This document shows, piece by piece, positions 28,214 to 36,693 of a stretch of DNA of 42,391 nucleotides; position 1 is the stretch's first letter, and every line of letters starts with the position of its first letter. Source of the stretch: Fredinandcohnia humi (lineage in GTDB: Bacteria; Bacillota; Bacilli; Bacillales; Bacillaceae_L); NCBI RefSeq assembly GCF_001439915.1, contig NZ_LMBW01000007.1, positions 148,737-191,127 of the forward strand, written 5' to 3'. The translations under genes were made by a program, and so were the position numbers. The notes beneath the pieces were generated by a model. It ran no database searches. It saw only the letters and a program-made list of their open reading frames with translations, and was not told where the DNA came from.

Positions 28214-29035
28214 TTAACCACCATTCCCTTTTTGGAGTGGATTATTTATATGTTGACCCCGGTCGTAATTGAGCGTACGGCCGTTTCCTGTATCTCGGTT
28301 CAAGTCAGAATTAATTGTTCCGCGTGTTCCGGTATCATGTACATTTGTGCCCTTATTACCAGAACTTGGGTTTTTAAGGAAGTTTTGATTTTCCCTTGCC
28401 TTGCGCTCATATTCAGGGTTTAATCCACCTTCCATTTCCCCATTTTCATTTTCCCCATCACTTACCTTATAGCCTTGAGGAGATTTAATCATTTGTTGGA
28501 TGGTCGATGTAATGATTTGGTCAACATTACGGCTGTCTGAATCAAGTGTACCGAACCGTTCGATTTGTCTCATCATGTCTGGATCGTCAGAAACGTACGC
28601 ATGAAAATACCTAGGGACAACAGAAAGGGCAGCACGTTTTACTTGGTCTGCCGTTAAGTTACGATCCTTTGAATTCGTATCATACGCAACAAGGACCTCT
28701 TCATCCGTAACAAGTGTCCCGACATCGTTCACATTCGGGATGGTTGTACAGATTTTACTAATCAAATCCGCTATTTTTTCCCGATCCATCGCTGGCATAT
28801 TACTGTAAACATTTGCACCACCAGGAACTGGATTTTTCTGGTGACGAACATAGCCAAAGTTCGTCATTTCCTTGCCATTGTTTTTAACACTATTTTTATT
28901 GTATAGCTCATTTTGATCAATCCGATTTATTGTATTACCACTTTTATGATAAACCCCTGCATTGTCGTTAGAAGCACCACAGCCTGTTAAAGCTGTTAAA
29001 GCAATTAGACCTGAGATGATTGTGTATTTTTTCAA
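28214..29035 (-). CDS. YhcN/YlaJ-family sporulation lipoprotein (YutC-like)
   Basis: The signal peptide carries lipobox LTGC. A YhcN/YlaJ domain lies around residues 75-175, with MPAMDREKIADLISKICTTIPNVNDVGTLVTDEEVLVAYD. The tail is low-complexity, rich in Asn, Gly and Thr. I chose TTG at 29035 because GAGGGGG lies eight bases ahead; a GTG three codons earlier touches that site. Length is 273 residues. The family is found in spore inner membrane or coat of Bacillus. The position after lipA matches yutC of B. subtilis, so it is probably its counterpart. Confidence 0.82.
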   Translation of the reverse strand: MKKYTIISGLIALTALTGCGASNDNAGVYHKSGNTINRIDQNELYNKNSVKNNGKEMTNFGYVRHQKNPVPGGANVYSNMPAMDREKIADLISKICTTIPNVNDVGTLVTDEEVLVAYDTNSKDRNLTADQVKRAALSVVPRYFHAYVSDDPDMMRQIERFGTLDSDSRNVDQIITSTIQQMIKSPQGYKVSDGENENGEMEGGLNPEYERKARENQNFLKNPSSGNKGTNVHDTGTRGTINSDLNRDTGNGRTLNYDRGQHINNPLQKGNGG

Positions 29036-29131
29036 TCTCGACACCCCCTCAGTTGTAGGTTGACCATTTCAACAAAAAATTCGCATAGTAATTGATGGGT
29101 TGATTGGCTATAATGGAAATAGATAGTGCGT

Positions 29132-29392
29132 GTTCAAAAAGGAGGATGAAGAGGACCGGGTCGACAAGAACGCCACGTCCTGTGGCATTGTCGACACTAG
29201 CACATCCTGTGCGTCGAAAGTTCAAGGCGGTGCAGCTTTGAATACCGGGGCGTATGCAGTTAATACGTGAGGAACGGAGAAGCAAGCCAACGCGCTTCGA
29301 CAGGATGTGGTGACTTCGACGTTCGACACAGGACGTGTCGGCATTTAGTCGAAGTTCCTCTATGGTCAAATTCACCGCACTTTTTGAACATC
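29132..29392 (+). repeat. Family C structured repeat, copy C3, with two NTCCT modules
   Basis: This is the longest copy. Terminal repeats are TGTTCAAAAAG and CTTTTTGAACA. Module 1 (plus strand) has outer arms GTCGAC (29160-29165) and GTCGAC (29190-29195) around GCCACGTCCTGTGGC (29172-29186). Then come GCACATCCTGTGC (29200-29212) and a third arm GTCG (29213-29216). Module 2 (reads on minus) has arms CTTCGAC (29314-29320) and GTCGAAG (29348-29354) around GACACAGGACGTGTC (29325-29339). It ends 15 bases before yutD. Confidence 0.9.
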
Positions 29393-29407
29393 CTCTAAGG
29401 GGTGTGA

Positions 29408-29701
29408 ATGAAAGTGATTAGCATAAATAACAGTACATATGAGCTTGTCGAAGAGCTTAAAGATGGATTTAATGAAGAGACCTTTCGGGCGAGATATAGC
29501 GACATCCTTGCAAAATACGATTATATAGTTGGAGACTGGGGATACGAACAGCTTCGTTTAAGAGGATTCTTTGATGATAAAAACCCAAAAGCATCCTTTG
29601 ATACAAAAATCAGTACCCTTTCCGAGTATTTGTACGAATATTGTAATTTTGGTTGTGCCTATTTTGTTCTTAAAAAGGTAAAAAATAAAGTACAGGCTTA
29701 A
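29408..29701 (+). CDS. yutD: DUF1027 protein YutD
   Basis: This 97-residue protein has the DUF1027/YutD core YSDILAKYDYIVGDWGYEQLRLRGFF (about residues 30-55). The C-terminus is YLYEYCNFGCAYFVLKK. Its function is unknown. AAGGGGTG precedes the ATG and lies just outside the end of repeat C3. Family position after the lipA region matches B. subtilis. Confidence 0.88.
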   Translation: MKVISINNSTYELVEELKDGFNEETFRARYSDILAKYDYIVGDWGYEQLRLRGFFDDKNPKASFDTKISTLSEYLYEYCNFGCAYFVLKKVKNKVQA

Positions 29702-29720
29702 ATCACCTGTACTTTTTTAA
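29687..29720 (+). terminator. Terminator of yutD
   Basis: AAAGTACAGG (29687-29696, inside the last codons) pairs with CCTGTACTTT (29706-29715), followed by TTT. Confidence 0.85.
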
Positions 29721-29725
29721 ATTAA

Positions 29726-29846
29726 GTCCAGCTTCAGCGCCTAGCCCCTCGAGGTCATAAGCCAATCCGTCAAGAAGGTTAAAGAGCAACCTTCTCACCG
29801 TCTTGTCTTATGCTTGTCAGGACTGAGTAAGGCGCTTGCGCTTTTT
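29726..29846 (-). repeat. Family A structured repeat, copy A3 (no module)
   Basis: The inverted copy keeps three paired segments. They are AGCGCC (29736-29741) with GGCGCT (29831-29836), CATAAG (29756-29761) with CTTATG (29807-29812), and GAAGGTT (29774-29780) with AACCTTC (29788-29794). The NTCCT module is absent, so this copy shows the empty form. Confidence 0.88.
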
Positions 29847-29851
29847 GTTTT

Positions 29852-30115
29852 TTAATCATCTTCATCATGTGTATGATGGGCTCCTGGGAATTGCCGAGGT
29901 AAGTCTTCGTGAAGGGACTTAAATTCATAATTATACGGTGTATAATATCGCTGACCTTCCTCCCATGGCGTGCTCTTATTCTCGACAGGCGCGTCCTCAC
30001 CACGTGGAGAACCAGTAGGACCCTCAGGAAATTCTTCAAAGTTTAAAAAGTTCCTCATCGTCTCCACAGTTGAAAAATCGGTAAATCTTATTTCTTCCTT
30101 ATCTTTTTCCGCCAC
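29852..30115 (-). CDS. Small hydrophilic conserved protein, unknown (possibly DUF3905)
   Basis: This is an 87-residue acidic, soluble protein. It has GEDAPVENKSTPWEEGQRYYTPY in the middle and an LPRQFPGAHHTHDEDD tail, His- and Asp-rich enough to suggest metal binding. I think it belongs to DUF3905 of Bacillus, but I am not sure. I chose GTG at 30115 because GAGGTG lies seven bases ahead; the ORF extends five codons further without a site. It lies 54 bases after a similarly oriented small gene, so the two may be co-transcribed. Confidence 0.75.
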   Translation of the reverse strand: MAEKDKEEIRFTDFSTVETMRNFLNFEEFPEGPTGSPRGEDAPVENKSTPWEEGQRYYTPYNYEFKSLHEDLPRQFPGAHHTHDEDD

Positions 30116-30169
30116 TGTAAAACACCTCACTTCTTACCTTTAGTGTTTTCGCAGGATTGCACAAATATG

Positions 30170-30436
30170 TTAGACAATTTCATACAGAAAAGAAAGTAAT
30201 TCCTCCGCTTCTTCCTCTGATAATTGGAAGGCATGTTCGATATAACCAGGCTCATCTAGATCGTCTCTGCCAATAATGGCAAACCGATTACTCAAAATAT
30301 TTAACACAACGTGCTTTCCGTAATAGCGGTCAGATCGAACAATCGCTAAATCATAGCGCTGGTTTTCCCCCATAAAGCTAACAAAGCGTGTTTGTGTGTC
30401 AATCGTATCATCATATAAGAAAAAACGTTCAGACAT
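30170..30436 (-). CDS. DUF3055 (SAV0927-type) conserved protein
   Basis: This 88-residue protein has the conserved segments RFFLYDDTIDTQTRFVSFMGENQRYDLAIVRSDRYYGK and SNRFAIIGRDDLDEPGYIEHAF, which I associate with DUF3055. There is no membrane segment or signal, and the function is unknown. ATG at 30436 follows AAAGGAG at good spacing. The acidic C-terminus is predicted helical. Confidence 0.8.
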   Translation of the reverse strand: MSERFFLYDDTIDTQTRFVSFMGENQRYDLAIVRSDRYYGKHVVLNILSNRFAIIGRDDLDEPGYIEHAFQLSEEEAEELLSFLYEIV

Positions 30437-30509
30437 AATGGATTCTCCTTTTTAAAACAGTCATTAACCATATCATAACAAAGGTATACCAAATAGAAAA
30501 TGAATTATT

Positions 30510-30706
30510 AAGTTTATCCGGCAGAGGCTCGGACCCCTGCTGAATAAACTTAAAGCCTCCGGCGGATGCCACAGATTTTCATAGGTAACTTTTCGAGCAG
30601 TAAGATCAAAGACTTAAAACGCCACTTCCTGTGACAACGTCTTTGTAACCCACATCGTGTGGGCTTAAAAAATCTGGGCGCAAATACGCCAAGGCGGATT
30701 TGATTT
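30510..30706 (-). repeat. Family B structured repeat, copy B2 (inverted)
   Basis: The end hairpin is AAGTTTAT (30510-30517) with ATAAACTT (30544-30551). Compared with copy B1, one base pair is exchanged on both arms. The module on the plus strand has arms CAAAGAC (30607-30613) and GTCTTTG (30639-30645) around GCCACTTCCTGTGAC (30621-30635). Hairpin CCCACATCGTGTGGG (30649-30663) follows. It fills most of the 352-base gap before yutE. Confidence 0.88.
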
Positions 30707-30788
30707 ATAGGCATACCATGAATGATATTGAGCATTATGGTAAAATAATAGGGGATAGTCAAAAGGAATATATATAGAAGGTGATACT

Positions 30789-31226
30789 GTGTATTTTGTT
30801 GACCGAGAAAAGATTGAGAAGACCCTTCTTTTTTACGAAGAAAATGTAGGTTTGTTAGAAGCTGAAGCAAATTGGACAAGCACGCTTGGAAAGAAAGCAT
30901 TAGAGCGTATTTCCCAGCTTTTAATTGAGGCGATTTTAGATGTAGGGAATTCAATGATTGATGGCTTCATTATGCGTGACCCAGGAAGTTATGAGGATAT
31001 AATCGATATTCTCGAGGATGAAAAAGTCGTTACGACTCAGGCTGCAAATGATCTAAAAGAAATGGTTCGTTTCCGAAAAGTGATCGTTCAGGATTATCTT
31101 GAAATCAATCATGAGGAACTAATTTCAAGTTTTCAAAAAAATAAAGAAAGCCTAAAAAGCTTCCCGGAATCTGTTAGAACCTATCTATTAAATGAATTAG
31201 GACCAGTTTCCGCATTTAAAAACTAA
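30789..31226 (+). CDS. yutE: HepT-like (DUF86) HEPN protein YutE
   Basis: This 145-residue all-helical protein belongs to the HepT/DUF86 group of HEPN proteins. The usual RNase motif RX4HXY appears as R96-KVIV-Q101-D-Y103, so the catalytic histidine is replaced by glutamine. No MNT-type nucleotidyltransferase antitoxin gene is adjacent. That fits a housekeeping protein without HEPN RNase activity rather than a toxin. GTG at 30789 follows GAAGGTG. Next comes yutF, 30 bases later. Confidence 0.85.
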   Translation: MYFVDREKIEKTLLFYEENVGLLEAEANWTSTLGKKALERISQLLIEAILDVGNSMIDGFIMRDPGSYEDIIDILEDEKVVTTQAANDLKEMVRFRKVIVQDYLEINHEELISSFQKNKESLKSFPESVRTYLLNELGPVSAFKN

Positions 31227-31256
31227 AAAATATTCAACTAAAAGGTGATAAAAGCA

Positions 31257-32027
31257 GTGAAAACATATGAAGGATACTTAATTGATTTAGATGGTACGAT
31301 GTATCGCGGCTCAGAGCGTATTCATGAAGCATGTGATTTCGTAAATGCCCTTAATGAAAAGCAAATCCCATACTTATTTGTAACCAATAATTCATCAAGA
31401 ACACCGGAACAGGTTGCGGCAAAGCTGCGCGATTTTGATATTGCTTGTACGGAGGATCAGGTATTCACAACAAGCCAAGCGACTGCAAATTATATGTATG
31501 ACTTAAAGCAGGGTGATACTGCTTATGTGATTGGTGAGGAAGGGATTCGCCAAGCATTACAGGAAAAGGGCTTTACCATACAGGAAGAGAATCCAGACTT
31601 TGTTGTTGTCGGAATTGACCGTTCTGTTTCATATGAAAAATTTGCGCTAGCTTGTCTGGCTGTTCGTAACGGGGCAACTTTTATTTCAACAAATGGTGAT
31701 ATTTCGATTCCAACTGAAAGAGGACTTTTACCAGGTAATGGTTCTCTAACTTCAGTTGTGACAGTTTCGACTACAGTCCAACCCATTTTTATCGGGAAGC
31801 CGGAAAAAGTGATTATGGAGCAAGCGCAAAAGAAATTAGGGATTGCGAAAGAAGATACATTAATGATTGGTGATTATTATGACACGGACATCATGGCAGG
31901 GATGAACGCAGGAATTGATACCCTTCTTGTTCATACTGGCGTTACTACGACTGAACTTTTAAAGGGATATGACCGCCAACCTACTTATGCGATTAACAGC
32001 TTAAAGGAATGGATGGAGAAAATATAA
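31257..32027 (+). CDS. yutF: HAD-IIA family phosphatase YutF
   Basis: This haloacid dehalogenase-type phosphatase of subfamily IIA (NagD-like) has a cap domain. Motif I is D10-L-D12-G-T, and motif II includes VTNNSS. The lysine motif is in FIGKPEK, and motif IV is MIGDYYDTDIMAG. I chose GTG at 31257, nine bases after AAAGGTG (31241-31247), giving 256 residues. A GTG four codons earlier lies inside that site. The substrate is unknown; sugar or p-nitrophenyl phosphates are usual in vitro. Confidence 0.9.
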   Translation: MKTYEGYLIDLDGTMYRGSERIHEACDFVNALNEKQIPYLFVTNNSSRTPEQVAAKLRDFDIACTEDQVFTTSQATANYMYDLKQGDTAYVIGEEGIRQALQEKGFTIQEENPDFVVVGIDRSVSYEKFALACLAVRNGATFISTNGDISIPTERGLLPGNGSLTSVVTVSTTVQPIFIGKPEKVIMEQAQKKLGIAKEDTLMIGDYYDTDIMAGMNAGIDTLLVHTGVTTTELLKGYDRQPTYAINSLKEWMEKI

Positions 32028-32053
32028 AAAAACGCTCATTTGAGCGTTTTTTT
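32027..32053. terminator. Terminator of yutF, shared with the minus-strand gene
   Basis: AAAAAACGCTCA (32027-32038) and TGAGCGTTTTTT (32041-32052) pair, with A and T runs on the two sides. The stem overlaps the last base of each convergent gene. Confidence 0.88.
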
Positions 32054-32261
32054 ATATGGATAAAATAAATCCAACCAATGCACATATGCCTCCAATTACA
32101 GTCAAAATGGTAAACGTTTTTAGTCGTCTGGTCCATCGATTCACGATAACTCTATGTAGCACTTGACCATCAAGATTCGCGAATTCTTTTTTAAAAGGAA
32201 CGATGATAAATAATGCCCAAAAAACGAAGAAAAGCGCCAAAACTTTAAAAAATAAGTCCAT
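32052..32261 (-). CDS. Small two-span membrane protein, unknown
   Basis: This 69-residue protein has hydrophobic segments at about residues 3-22 and 49-68, joined by a basic loop (PFKKEFANLDGQVLHRVIVNRWTRRLK). Both ends are probably on the same side of the membrane. I chose ATG at 32261, eight bases after GGGGTG; the longer frame runs back into repeat A4. I do not recognise the family. Confidence 0.6.
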   Translation of the reverse strand: MDLFFKVLALFFVFWALFIIVPFKKEFANLDGQVLHRVIVNRWTRRLKTFTILTVIGGICALVGFILSI

Positions 32262-32318
32262 CTCCCATACACCCCGGACGAAGCAGATTGTACAGTATAC
32301 CATTCTTATCCAATTAAT

Positions 32319-32350
32319 AAAGACCAAATCATATGCGATTTGGTCTTTTT
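32319..32350. terminator. Terminator near repeat A4
   Basis: AAAGACCAAATC (32319-32330), loop ATATGC and GATTTGGTCTTT (32337-32348) form a perfect 12-bp stem. T runs suit either strand. It probably ends minus-strand transcription from yutG, whose 3' end is just beyond repeat A4. Confidence 0.75.
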
Positions 32351-32354
32351 CCAC

Positions 32355-32476
32355 TTGTCTAGCTCCAGGCGCCATTGGCTCGAGGTCACAAGCCAATCGC
32401 TTCTGAAGGCAAAATGCGCCTTCTTGTCAGCGCTTGTCTTGTGCTTGTCGCCGATTGGCAGGCGCATTGCGCTTTT
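32355..32476 (-). repeat. Family A structured repeat, copy A4 (no module)
   Basis: The inverted copy has CACAAG (32387-32392) with CTTGTG (32438-32443), GAAGGC (32405-32410) with GCCTTC (32418-32423), and end arms GGCGCC (32368-32373) and GGCGCA (32461-32466). The NTCCT module is absent. It abuts the stop of yutG. Confidence 0.88.
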
Positions 32477-32480
32477 CTTT

Positions 32481-32981
32481 TTATTCAGTATTTGCCGCTC
32501 TATGTGCTAATCGGCTTGATGCAGCCGCTGCGATTGCTCCCACAATATCATCTAAAAATGTGTGAACTTCCCCAGTTGATTTATCATTTAGCCTTTCTAA
32601 GATACCGGGTTTTTTCTTATCAATGTATCCGTAATTCGTAAAGCCGATTGAGCCATATACATTCACAATTGAAAAAGCAAGGATTTCATCAACACCATAA
32701 AGTCCCTCATCTACCTTAATGGTTGAAAGGAGCGGCTCCTCGAGTAAGCCTTTTTCAGCAAGGATGTCTAATTGAATCCCTGTTAACACAGCGTTTTGAA
32801 TTTCACGTTTTGTTAGAACGCGGTCTACATTATGCACACAATCCTCCATTTTTAAATCTGGATGATATTTGCTTTGTAAATAGTAAACCAGTTCAGCAAT
32901 ATCCTGAATGGTGACGCCTCTATCCTCCAACCATTTTCTGGCGGTTCGTTCAATCTCGTTCATTTTATTTACTTCGCCCAT
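32481..32981 (-). CDS. yutG: Phosphatidylglycerophosphatase A-like protein YutG
   Basis: This 166-residue protein of the YutG/PgpA-related family has the segments TKREIQNAVLTGIQLDILAEKG, DEILAFSIVNVYGSIGFTNYGYIDKKKPGIL and VHTFLDDIVGAIAAAASSRLAHR. Unlike enteric PgpA, it has little hydrophobic character, so it may be soluble or peripheral. ATG at 32981 has AGGTG six bases ahead and is preferred over the GTG at 32990. A role in phospholipid dephosphorylation is by family only. Confidence 0.83.
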   Translation of the reverse strand: MGEVNKMNEIERTARKWLEDRGVTIQDIAELVYYLQSKYHPDLKMEDCVHNVDRVLTKREIQNAVLTGIQLDILAEKGLLEEPLLSTIKVDEGLYGVDEILAFSIVNVYGSIGFTNYGYIDKKKPGILERLNDKSTGEVHTFLDDIVGAIAAAASSRLAHRAANTE

Positions 32982-33075
32982 GATGTTCACCTAATTTCTT
33001 ATAATTAAAATTATTTTGCTAATATTTTCTAGTTTACCACAAGTAATGGCGTTTTGTTTCATATAGATGTTTTAA

Positions 33076-33102
33076 ATAGACAAATTACATTTTACATAGT
33101 AT
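33076..33102 (+). promoter_or_regulatory. Possible SigE-type sporulation promoter of yutH
   Basis: ATAGAC (33076-33081) and CATAGTAT (33095-33102), 13 bases apart, resemble the SigE pattern ATA-n13/14-CATACAnT. They lie 20 bases upstream of the yutH start. Confidence 0.3.
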
Positions 33103-33121
33103 GTGCGAGAGGTGATGAGTT

Positions 33122-34126
33122 ATGAAAGATACACTTTTTGAACAATATAAATTAAAGGTGGATCGGTCAGTAAAGGCATTTGGCTATGATGCAATCATCT
33201 ATCGAAATATAGTATATTGTATTGTGCCAACACCAAATTTGGAACAAGAAGAGTTATTTGAATTAAAACATCTTAGCGATTTTATAATTCAAAAAGGGGA
33301 TATTCGTGTAGGATCAATTTTACCTACAACAGATGGAAAATTAAGCACAATTATGAATGATGAACAGGTTGTTATCATTAGATGTCCTGTTTATAGCCAT
33401 CGGGTCACGAATACGTTAGGGTATGAATTAGCGCGTTTTCATAAACGCGGCAGAAGCTTCCCATATCAGGTCAATAGGGTTAATCGAATTGGACAATGGA
33501 AATTCCTATGGGAAAAAAGGCTGGATCAAATGGAGCTGTTCTGGAAGGAAAAAGTAAAGCAGCATCCTGAAAACCGTTTCGAAACATTGTTTGTTGAGGC
33601 TTTTCCATATTATATCGGGTTAACGGAAAATGCGATTCAATATCTGGTTGATACCGAAATGGATGAGACACCATCGGCAATCGATTCAGCTACGATTTGC
33701 CATCACCGTTTCACAGAAAATTCATGGGACAAAGAATCATTTACGAAGCTCCCAACAGAATGGGTGTTTGACCATTACACAAGGGACTTGGCTGAATTTA
33801 TCCGTGATCAATATGCGAGAGGGGATAGAGGGCGAAATGGACAAATCATCCACTTTTTGAAGGAGTATGAGCGCGTAAGTCCACTTTCCCCCTTTTCGTG
33901 GAGACTATTATATGCAAGGCTATTGTTTCCACTTCATTTTTTCGAATGTGTTGAAGGGTATTATATGACAGGGTCAGAAACAAAAAAGGAAAGACAAGTA
34001 CAAAGATTGGAATCACTGCTGAACCAATCTAGTGATCATGAGCGCTTTTTAGCCACCTTTTTATCAAGTGTAGGAGTGGATGAAAAAAGACTAACGATTC
34101 CGAACATTGGTTGGCTTCAAAATTAA
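33122..34126 (+). CDS. yutH: Spore coat-associated protein YutH
   Basis: This 334-residue protein is of the CotS/YutH family, related to small-molecule kinases but without a clear catalytic core. Recognisable parts are GYELARFHKRGRSFPYQVNRVNRIGQWKFLWEKRLDQME and the late FSWRLLYARLLFPLHFFECVEGYY. The family associates with the spore coat in Bacillus. ATG at 33122 follows GAGAGGTG. The gene is divergent from yutG, with 140 bases between them. Confidence 0.87.
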   Translation: MKDTLFEQYKLKVDRSVKAFGYDAIIYRNIVYCIVPTPNLEQEELFELKHLSDFIIQKGDIRVGSILPTTDGKLSTIMNDEQVVIIRCPVYSHRVTNTLGYELARFHKRGRSFPYQVNRVNRIGQWKFLWEKRLDQMELFWKEKVKQHPENRFETLFVEAFPYYIGLTENAIQYLVDTEMDETPSAIDSATICHHRFTENSWDKESFTKLPTEWVFDHYTRDLAEFIRDQYARGDRGRNGQIIHFLKEYERVSPLSPFSWRLLYARLLFPLHFFECVEGYYMTGSETKKERQVQRLESLLNQSSDHERFLATFLSSVGVDEKRLTIPNIGWLQN

Positions 34127-34181
34127 AAAACTATGGTACTATGGAAACAGGACATTAACAAATCATTATAAGAGGTATAAA

Positions 34182-35171
34182 ATGACAAAGCCTTATGTTT
34201 TTATTACAAGAAAACTATCCGAAGAAATAATTCGGCCACTACGGGAAATAGCAGAAGTACATATTTGGAATGAGGAAGAAAGGTGCGTTCCAAGGGAAGT
34301 GCTTCTTGAAGAAGCTAAAAAGGCAGATGCTATCTTAACCATGCTGTCTGAAAAGATTGATAAAGAACTTCTTGATGCAGCACCAAAATTAAAAGTAATC
34401 GCTAACCTTGCTGTTGGTTTTGACAATATTGATGTAGAATATGCGAATCAAAAGGGGATTGCTGTATGTAACACACCAGATGTCTTAACGGACACAACAG
34501 CTGATTTAACCTTTGCATTGTTGCTCGCAACAGCAAGAAGGGTTGTCGAAGCAGCTGAATTTGTTAAAAATGGCAAGTGGAAGAGCTGGAGCCCGTTATT
34601 ACTTGCTGGTTACGATGTTCATCATAAAACAATTGGAATTGTTGGAATGGGGAAAATTGGGGAAGCGGTCGCAAAGCGTGCCACTGGCTTTGAAATGGAT
34701 ATTCTCTATCATAATCGTTCTCGGAATGTCGTTGCAGAGGAACGTATTGGTGCTTCCTACGCAGCCCTTGATGAATTAATCGAGACTGCTGATTTTATCG
34801 TGTGTTTAACGCCATTAACAGAGGAAACAAAAGGATTATTTAATCAGGAAAGCTTTAGGAAAATGAAAAAGTCTGCCGTTTTCATTAATGTATCAAGAGG
34901 ACCAGTCGTTGATGAAGACGCATTATATCAGGCTTTGCTCGCTGGTGAAATCGCCGCAGCAGGCTTAGACGTTTTTGCAAAGGAGCCTGTAGAAGCCAAT
35001 CATCCATTATTGACTTTGCCAAATGTCGTTGGGTTGCCTCATATTGGCTCCTCCAGTATTGAAACACGAGCAGCGATGATGGAGCTATGCTGCAAGAACA
35101 TTGAACTTGTTCTGAAGCACAAACAACCAAAGACATTAATCAACAAAGGGTGGGGACTGTCAGTAAATTAA
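34182..35171 (+). CDS. D-isomer 2-hydroxyacid dehydrogenase (glyoxylate/hydroxypyruvate reductase-like)
   Basis: This 329-residue NAD(P)-dependent dehydrogenase has the nucleotide-binding loop GIVGMGKIGEAVAKRA (about residues 150-165). The active-site set is R (NVSRGPVVDE), E (AKEPVEANHPL) and H (LPHIGS). It reduces glyoxylate, hydroxypyruvate or a similar 2-oxoacid. ATG at 34182, six bases after AGAGG, starts MTKPYVFITRKL. An upstream TTG in frame overlaps yutH and has no site. NADP preference cannot be settled here. Confidence 0.9.
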   Translation: MTKPYVFITRKLSEEIIRPLREIAEVHIWNEEERCVPREVLLEEAKKADAILTMLSEKIDKELLDAAPKLKVIANLAVGFDNIDVEYANQKGIAVCNTPDVLTDTTADLTFALLLATARRVVEAAEFVKNGKWKSWSPLLLAGYDVHHKTIGIVGMGKIGEAVAKRATGFEMDILYHNRSRNVVAEERIGASYAALDELIETADFIVCLTPLTEETKGLFNQESFRKMKKSAVFINVSRGPVVDEDALYQALLAGEIAAAGLDVFAKEPVEANHPLLTLPNVVGLPHIGSSSIETRAAMMELCCKNIELVLKHKQPKTLINKGWGLSVN

Positions 35172-35183
35172 TCTTTTCTCAGG

Positions 35184-35214
35184 GCACCTTCGCATTTGAA
35201 GGTGTTCTTTTTTT
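35184..35214 (+). terminator. Terminator of the dehydrogenase gene
   Basis: CACCTTC (35185-35191), loop GCATTT and GAAGGTG (35198-35204) are followed by TTCTTTTTTTT. Confidence 0.85.
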
Positions 35215-35309
35215 TAGTTGGAATTTATTCAAAATAAAAATTTTTAAAAAATCTTTCCTTTTATATCAGTGTGTTAAGCGTTTTCAGCCAAAAAGTTCGA
35301 AAAAAATGC

Positions 35310-35338
35310 TTGTAAAAGTAGATTATCAATACTATAAT
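35310..35338 (+). promoter_or_regulatory. SigA promoter of hom-thrC-thrB
   Basis: TTGTAA (35310-35315), a 17-base spacer and TATAAT (35333-35338). I see no T-box or riboswitch in the short leader. Confidence 0.75.
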
Positions 35339-35394
35339 GTCTTTTATAGAAGGACAAATGTATTTCTGAGGAATACAAGAGGGGCGGTATAAAA

Positions 35395-36693
35395 ATGAAA
35401 AATATTTCAGTGGGATTATTAGGATTAGGTACGGTTGGTAGTGGTGTTGTGACGATTCTAAAAAATCATCAAGATAAATTAATGCACCAAGTTGGTTGCC
35501 CAATAGAAGTAAAAAAGATATTAGTTCAAGATGTTCATAAACAACGACCTGTAGAAATTGAACCTTCCCTGTTGACAACAAATGTGAAGGAAGTAATTGA
35601 GGACCCAGAAATTGATGTTGTCATTGAGGTAATGGGTGGAGTGGAGGATACAAAAGAGCTAGTTCTTCAATCTCTACGTAATAAAAAACATGTCGTAACG
35701 GCTAATAAAGATTTAATGGCTTTACATGGCCCGGAACTATTAAATGTGGCAAGTGAAAATGGTTGTGATTTGTTCTACGAAGCAAGTGTTGCTGGTGGAA
35801 TTCCAATCCTTCGCGGTTTAGTGGACGGCTTTGCGTCGGACCGTATCATTAAAATGATGGGAATCGTGAACGGAACAACGAACTTTATTTTAACAAAGAT
35901 GAGCAAGTTTGGCAGTGCCTATGAAGAGGTATTGAAGGAAGCGCAGGAGCTTGGTTATGCTGAAGCAGATCCAACAGCAGATGTTGAAGGTCTTGATGCA
36001 GCTAGAAAGATGGCAATCCTAGCTTCATTAGGATACTCCATGAATATCGAACTTAAAGATGTTCGCGTTCAAGGCATTTCTTCTGTAACAAGCGATGATA
36101 TTGAATATAGTAAACGTTTAGGCTATGTGCTTAAATTAATCGGTACTGCACATCGTAAGGGTGAAAAGGTTGAGGTAGGTGTTCAACCAACACTGCTTCC
36201 AGAATCACATCCACTTGCTGGCGTAAATGATGAATTTAATGCGGTATATGTGTATGGAGAAGCAGTCGGGGAAACAATGTTCTATGGACCAGGAGCAGGC
36301 AGCTTACCAACTGCCACTTCAATTGTCTCAGATTTAGTAGCTGTTATGAAAAATATGAGGCTTGGAGTGAATGGCCTTAGTGCGGTTTCACCACAATATG
36401 AGAAGAAATTAAAAGATGACTCTGAGATTTTCTCAAAATACTTCCTGCGAATTCACGTTAAGGATCAAGTAGGCGCATTTGCAAAAATTACATCCTTGTT
36501 CTCTGAACGCGGTGTGAGCTTTGAGAAAATTCTTCAATTGCCGTTAAAAAATAAGGATTTAGCTGAAATTGTTCTTGTGACTCATCAAGCATCATTACGA
36601 GACTACGAGGAAATTTTAATCCAGCTTAGAGATTTACAAATTATCCAAGAAGTTAAAAGCTCTTATCGAGTTGAAGGAGGAAACTTAGCATGA
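35395..36693 (+). CDS. hom: Homoserine dehydrogenase
   Basis: This 432-residue enzyme reduces aspartate semialdehyde to homoserine, feeding threonine and methionine. The N-terminal Rossmann motif is [13 protein letters not shown]. The catalytic domain includes [14 protein letters not shown] and [18 protein letters not shown]-terminal ACT domain (from about residue 350, [27 protein letters not shown]) suggests feedback control by threonine. GAGGGGCGG precedes the ATG. It overlaps thrC by four bases. Confidence 0.97.
   Translation: MKNISVGLLGLGTVGSGVVTILKNHQDKLMHQVGCPIEVKKILVQDVHKQRPVEIEPSLLTTNVKEVIEDPEIDVVIEVMGGVEDTKELVLQSLRNKKHVVTANKDLMALHGPELLNVASENGCDLFYEASVAGGIPILRGLVDGFASDRIIKMMGIVNGTTNFILTKMSKFGSAYEEVLKEAQELGYAEADPTADVEGLDAARKMAILASLGYSMNIELKDVRVQGISSVTSDDIEYSKRLGYVLKLIGTAHRKGEKVEVGVQPTLLPESHPLAGVNDEFNAVYVYGEAVGETMFYGPGAGSLPTATSIVSDLVAVMKNMRLGVNGLSAVSPQYEKKLKDDSEIFSKYFLRIHVKDQVGAFAKITSLFSERGVSFEKILQLPLKNKDLAEIVLVTHQASLRDYEEILIQLRDLQIIQEVKSSYRVEGGNLA

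Noticed and set aside
30789-31226. HepT/MntA toxin-antitoxin system
   Set aside because: No nucleotidyltransferase partner gene is adjacent, and the HEPN catalytic histidine is replaced by glutamine.
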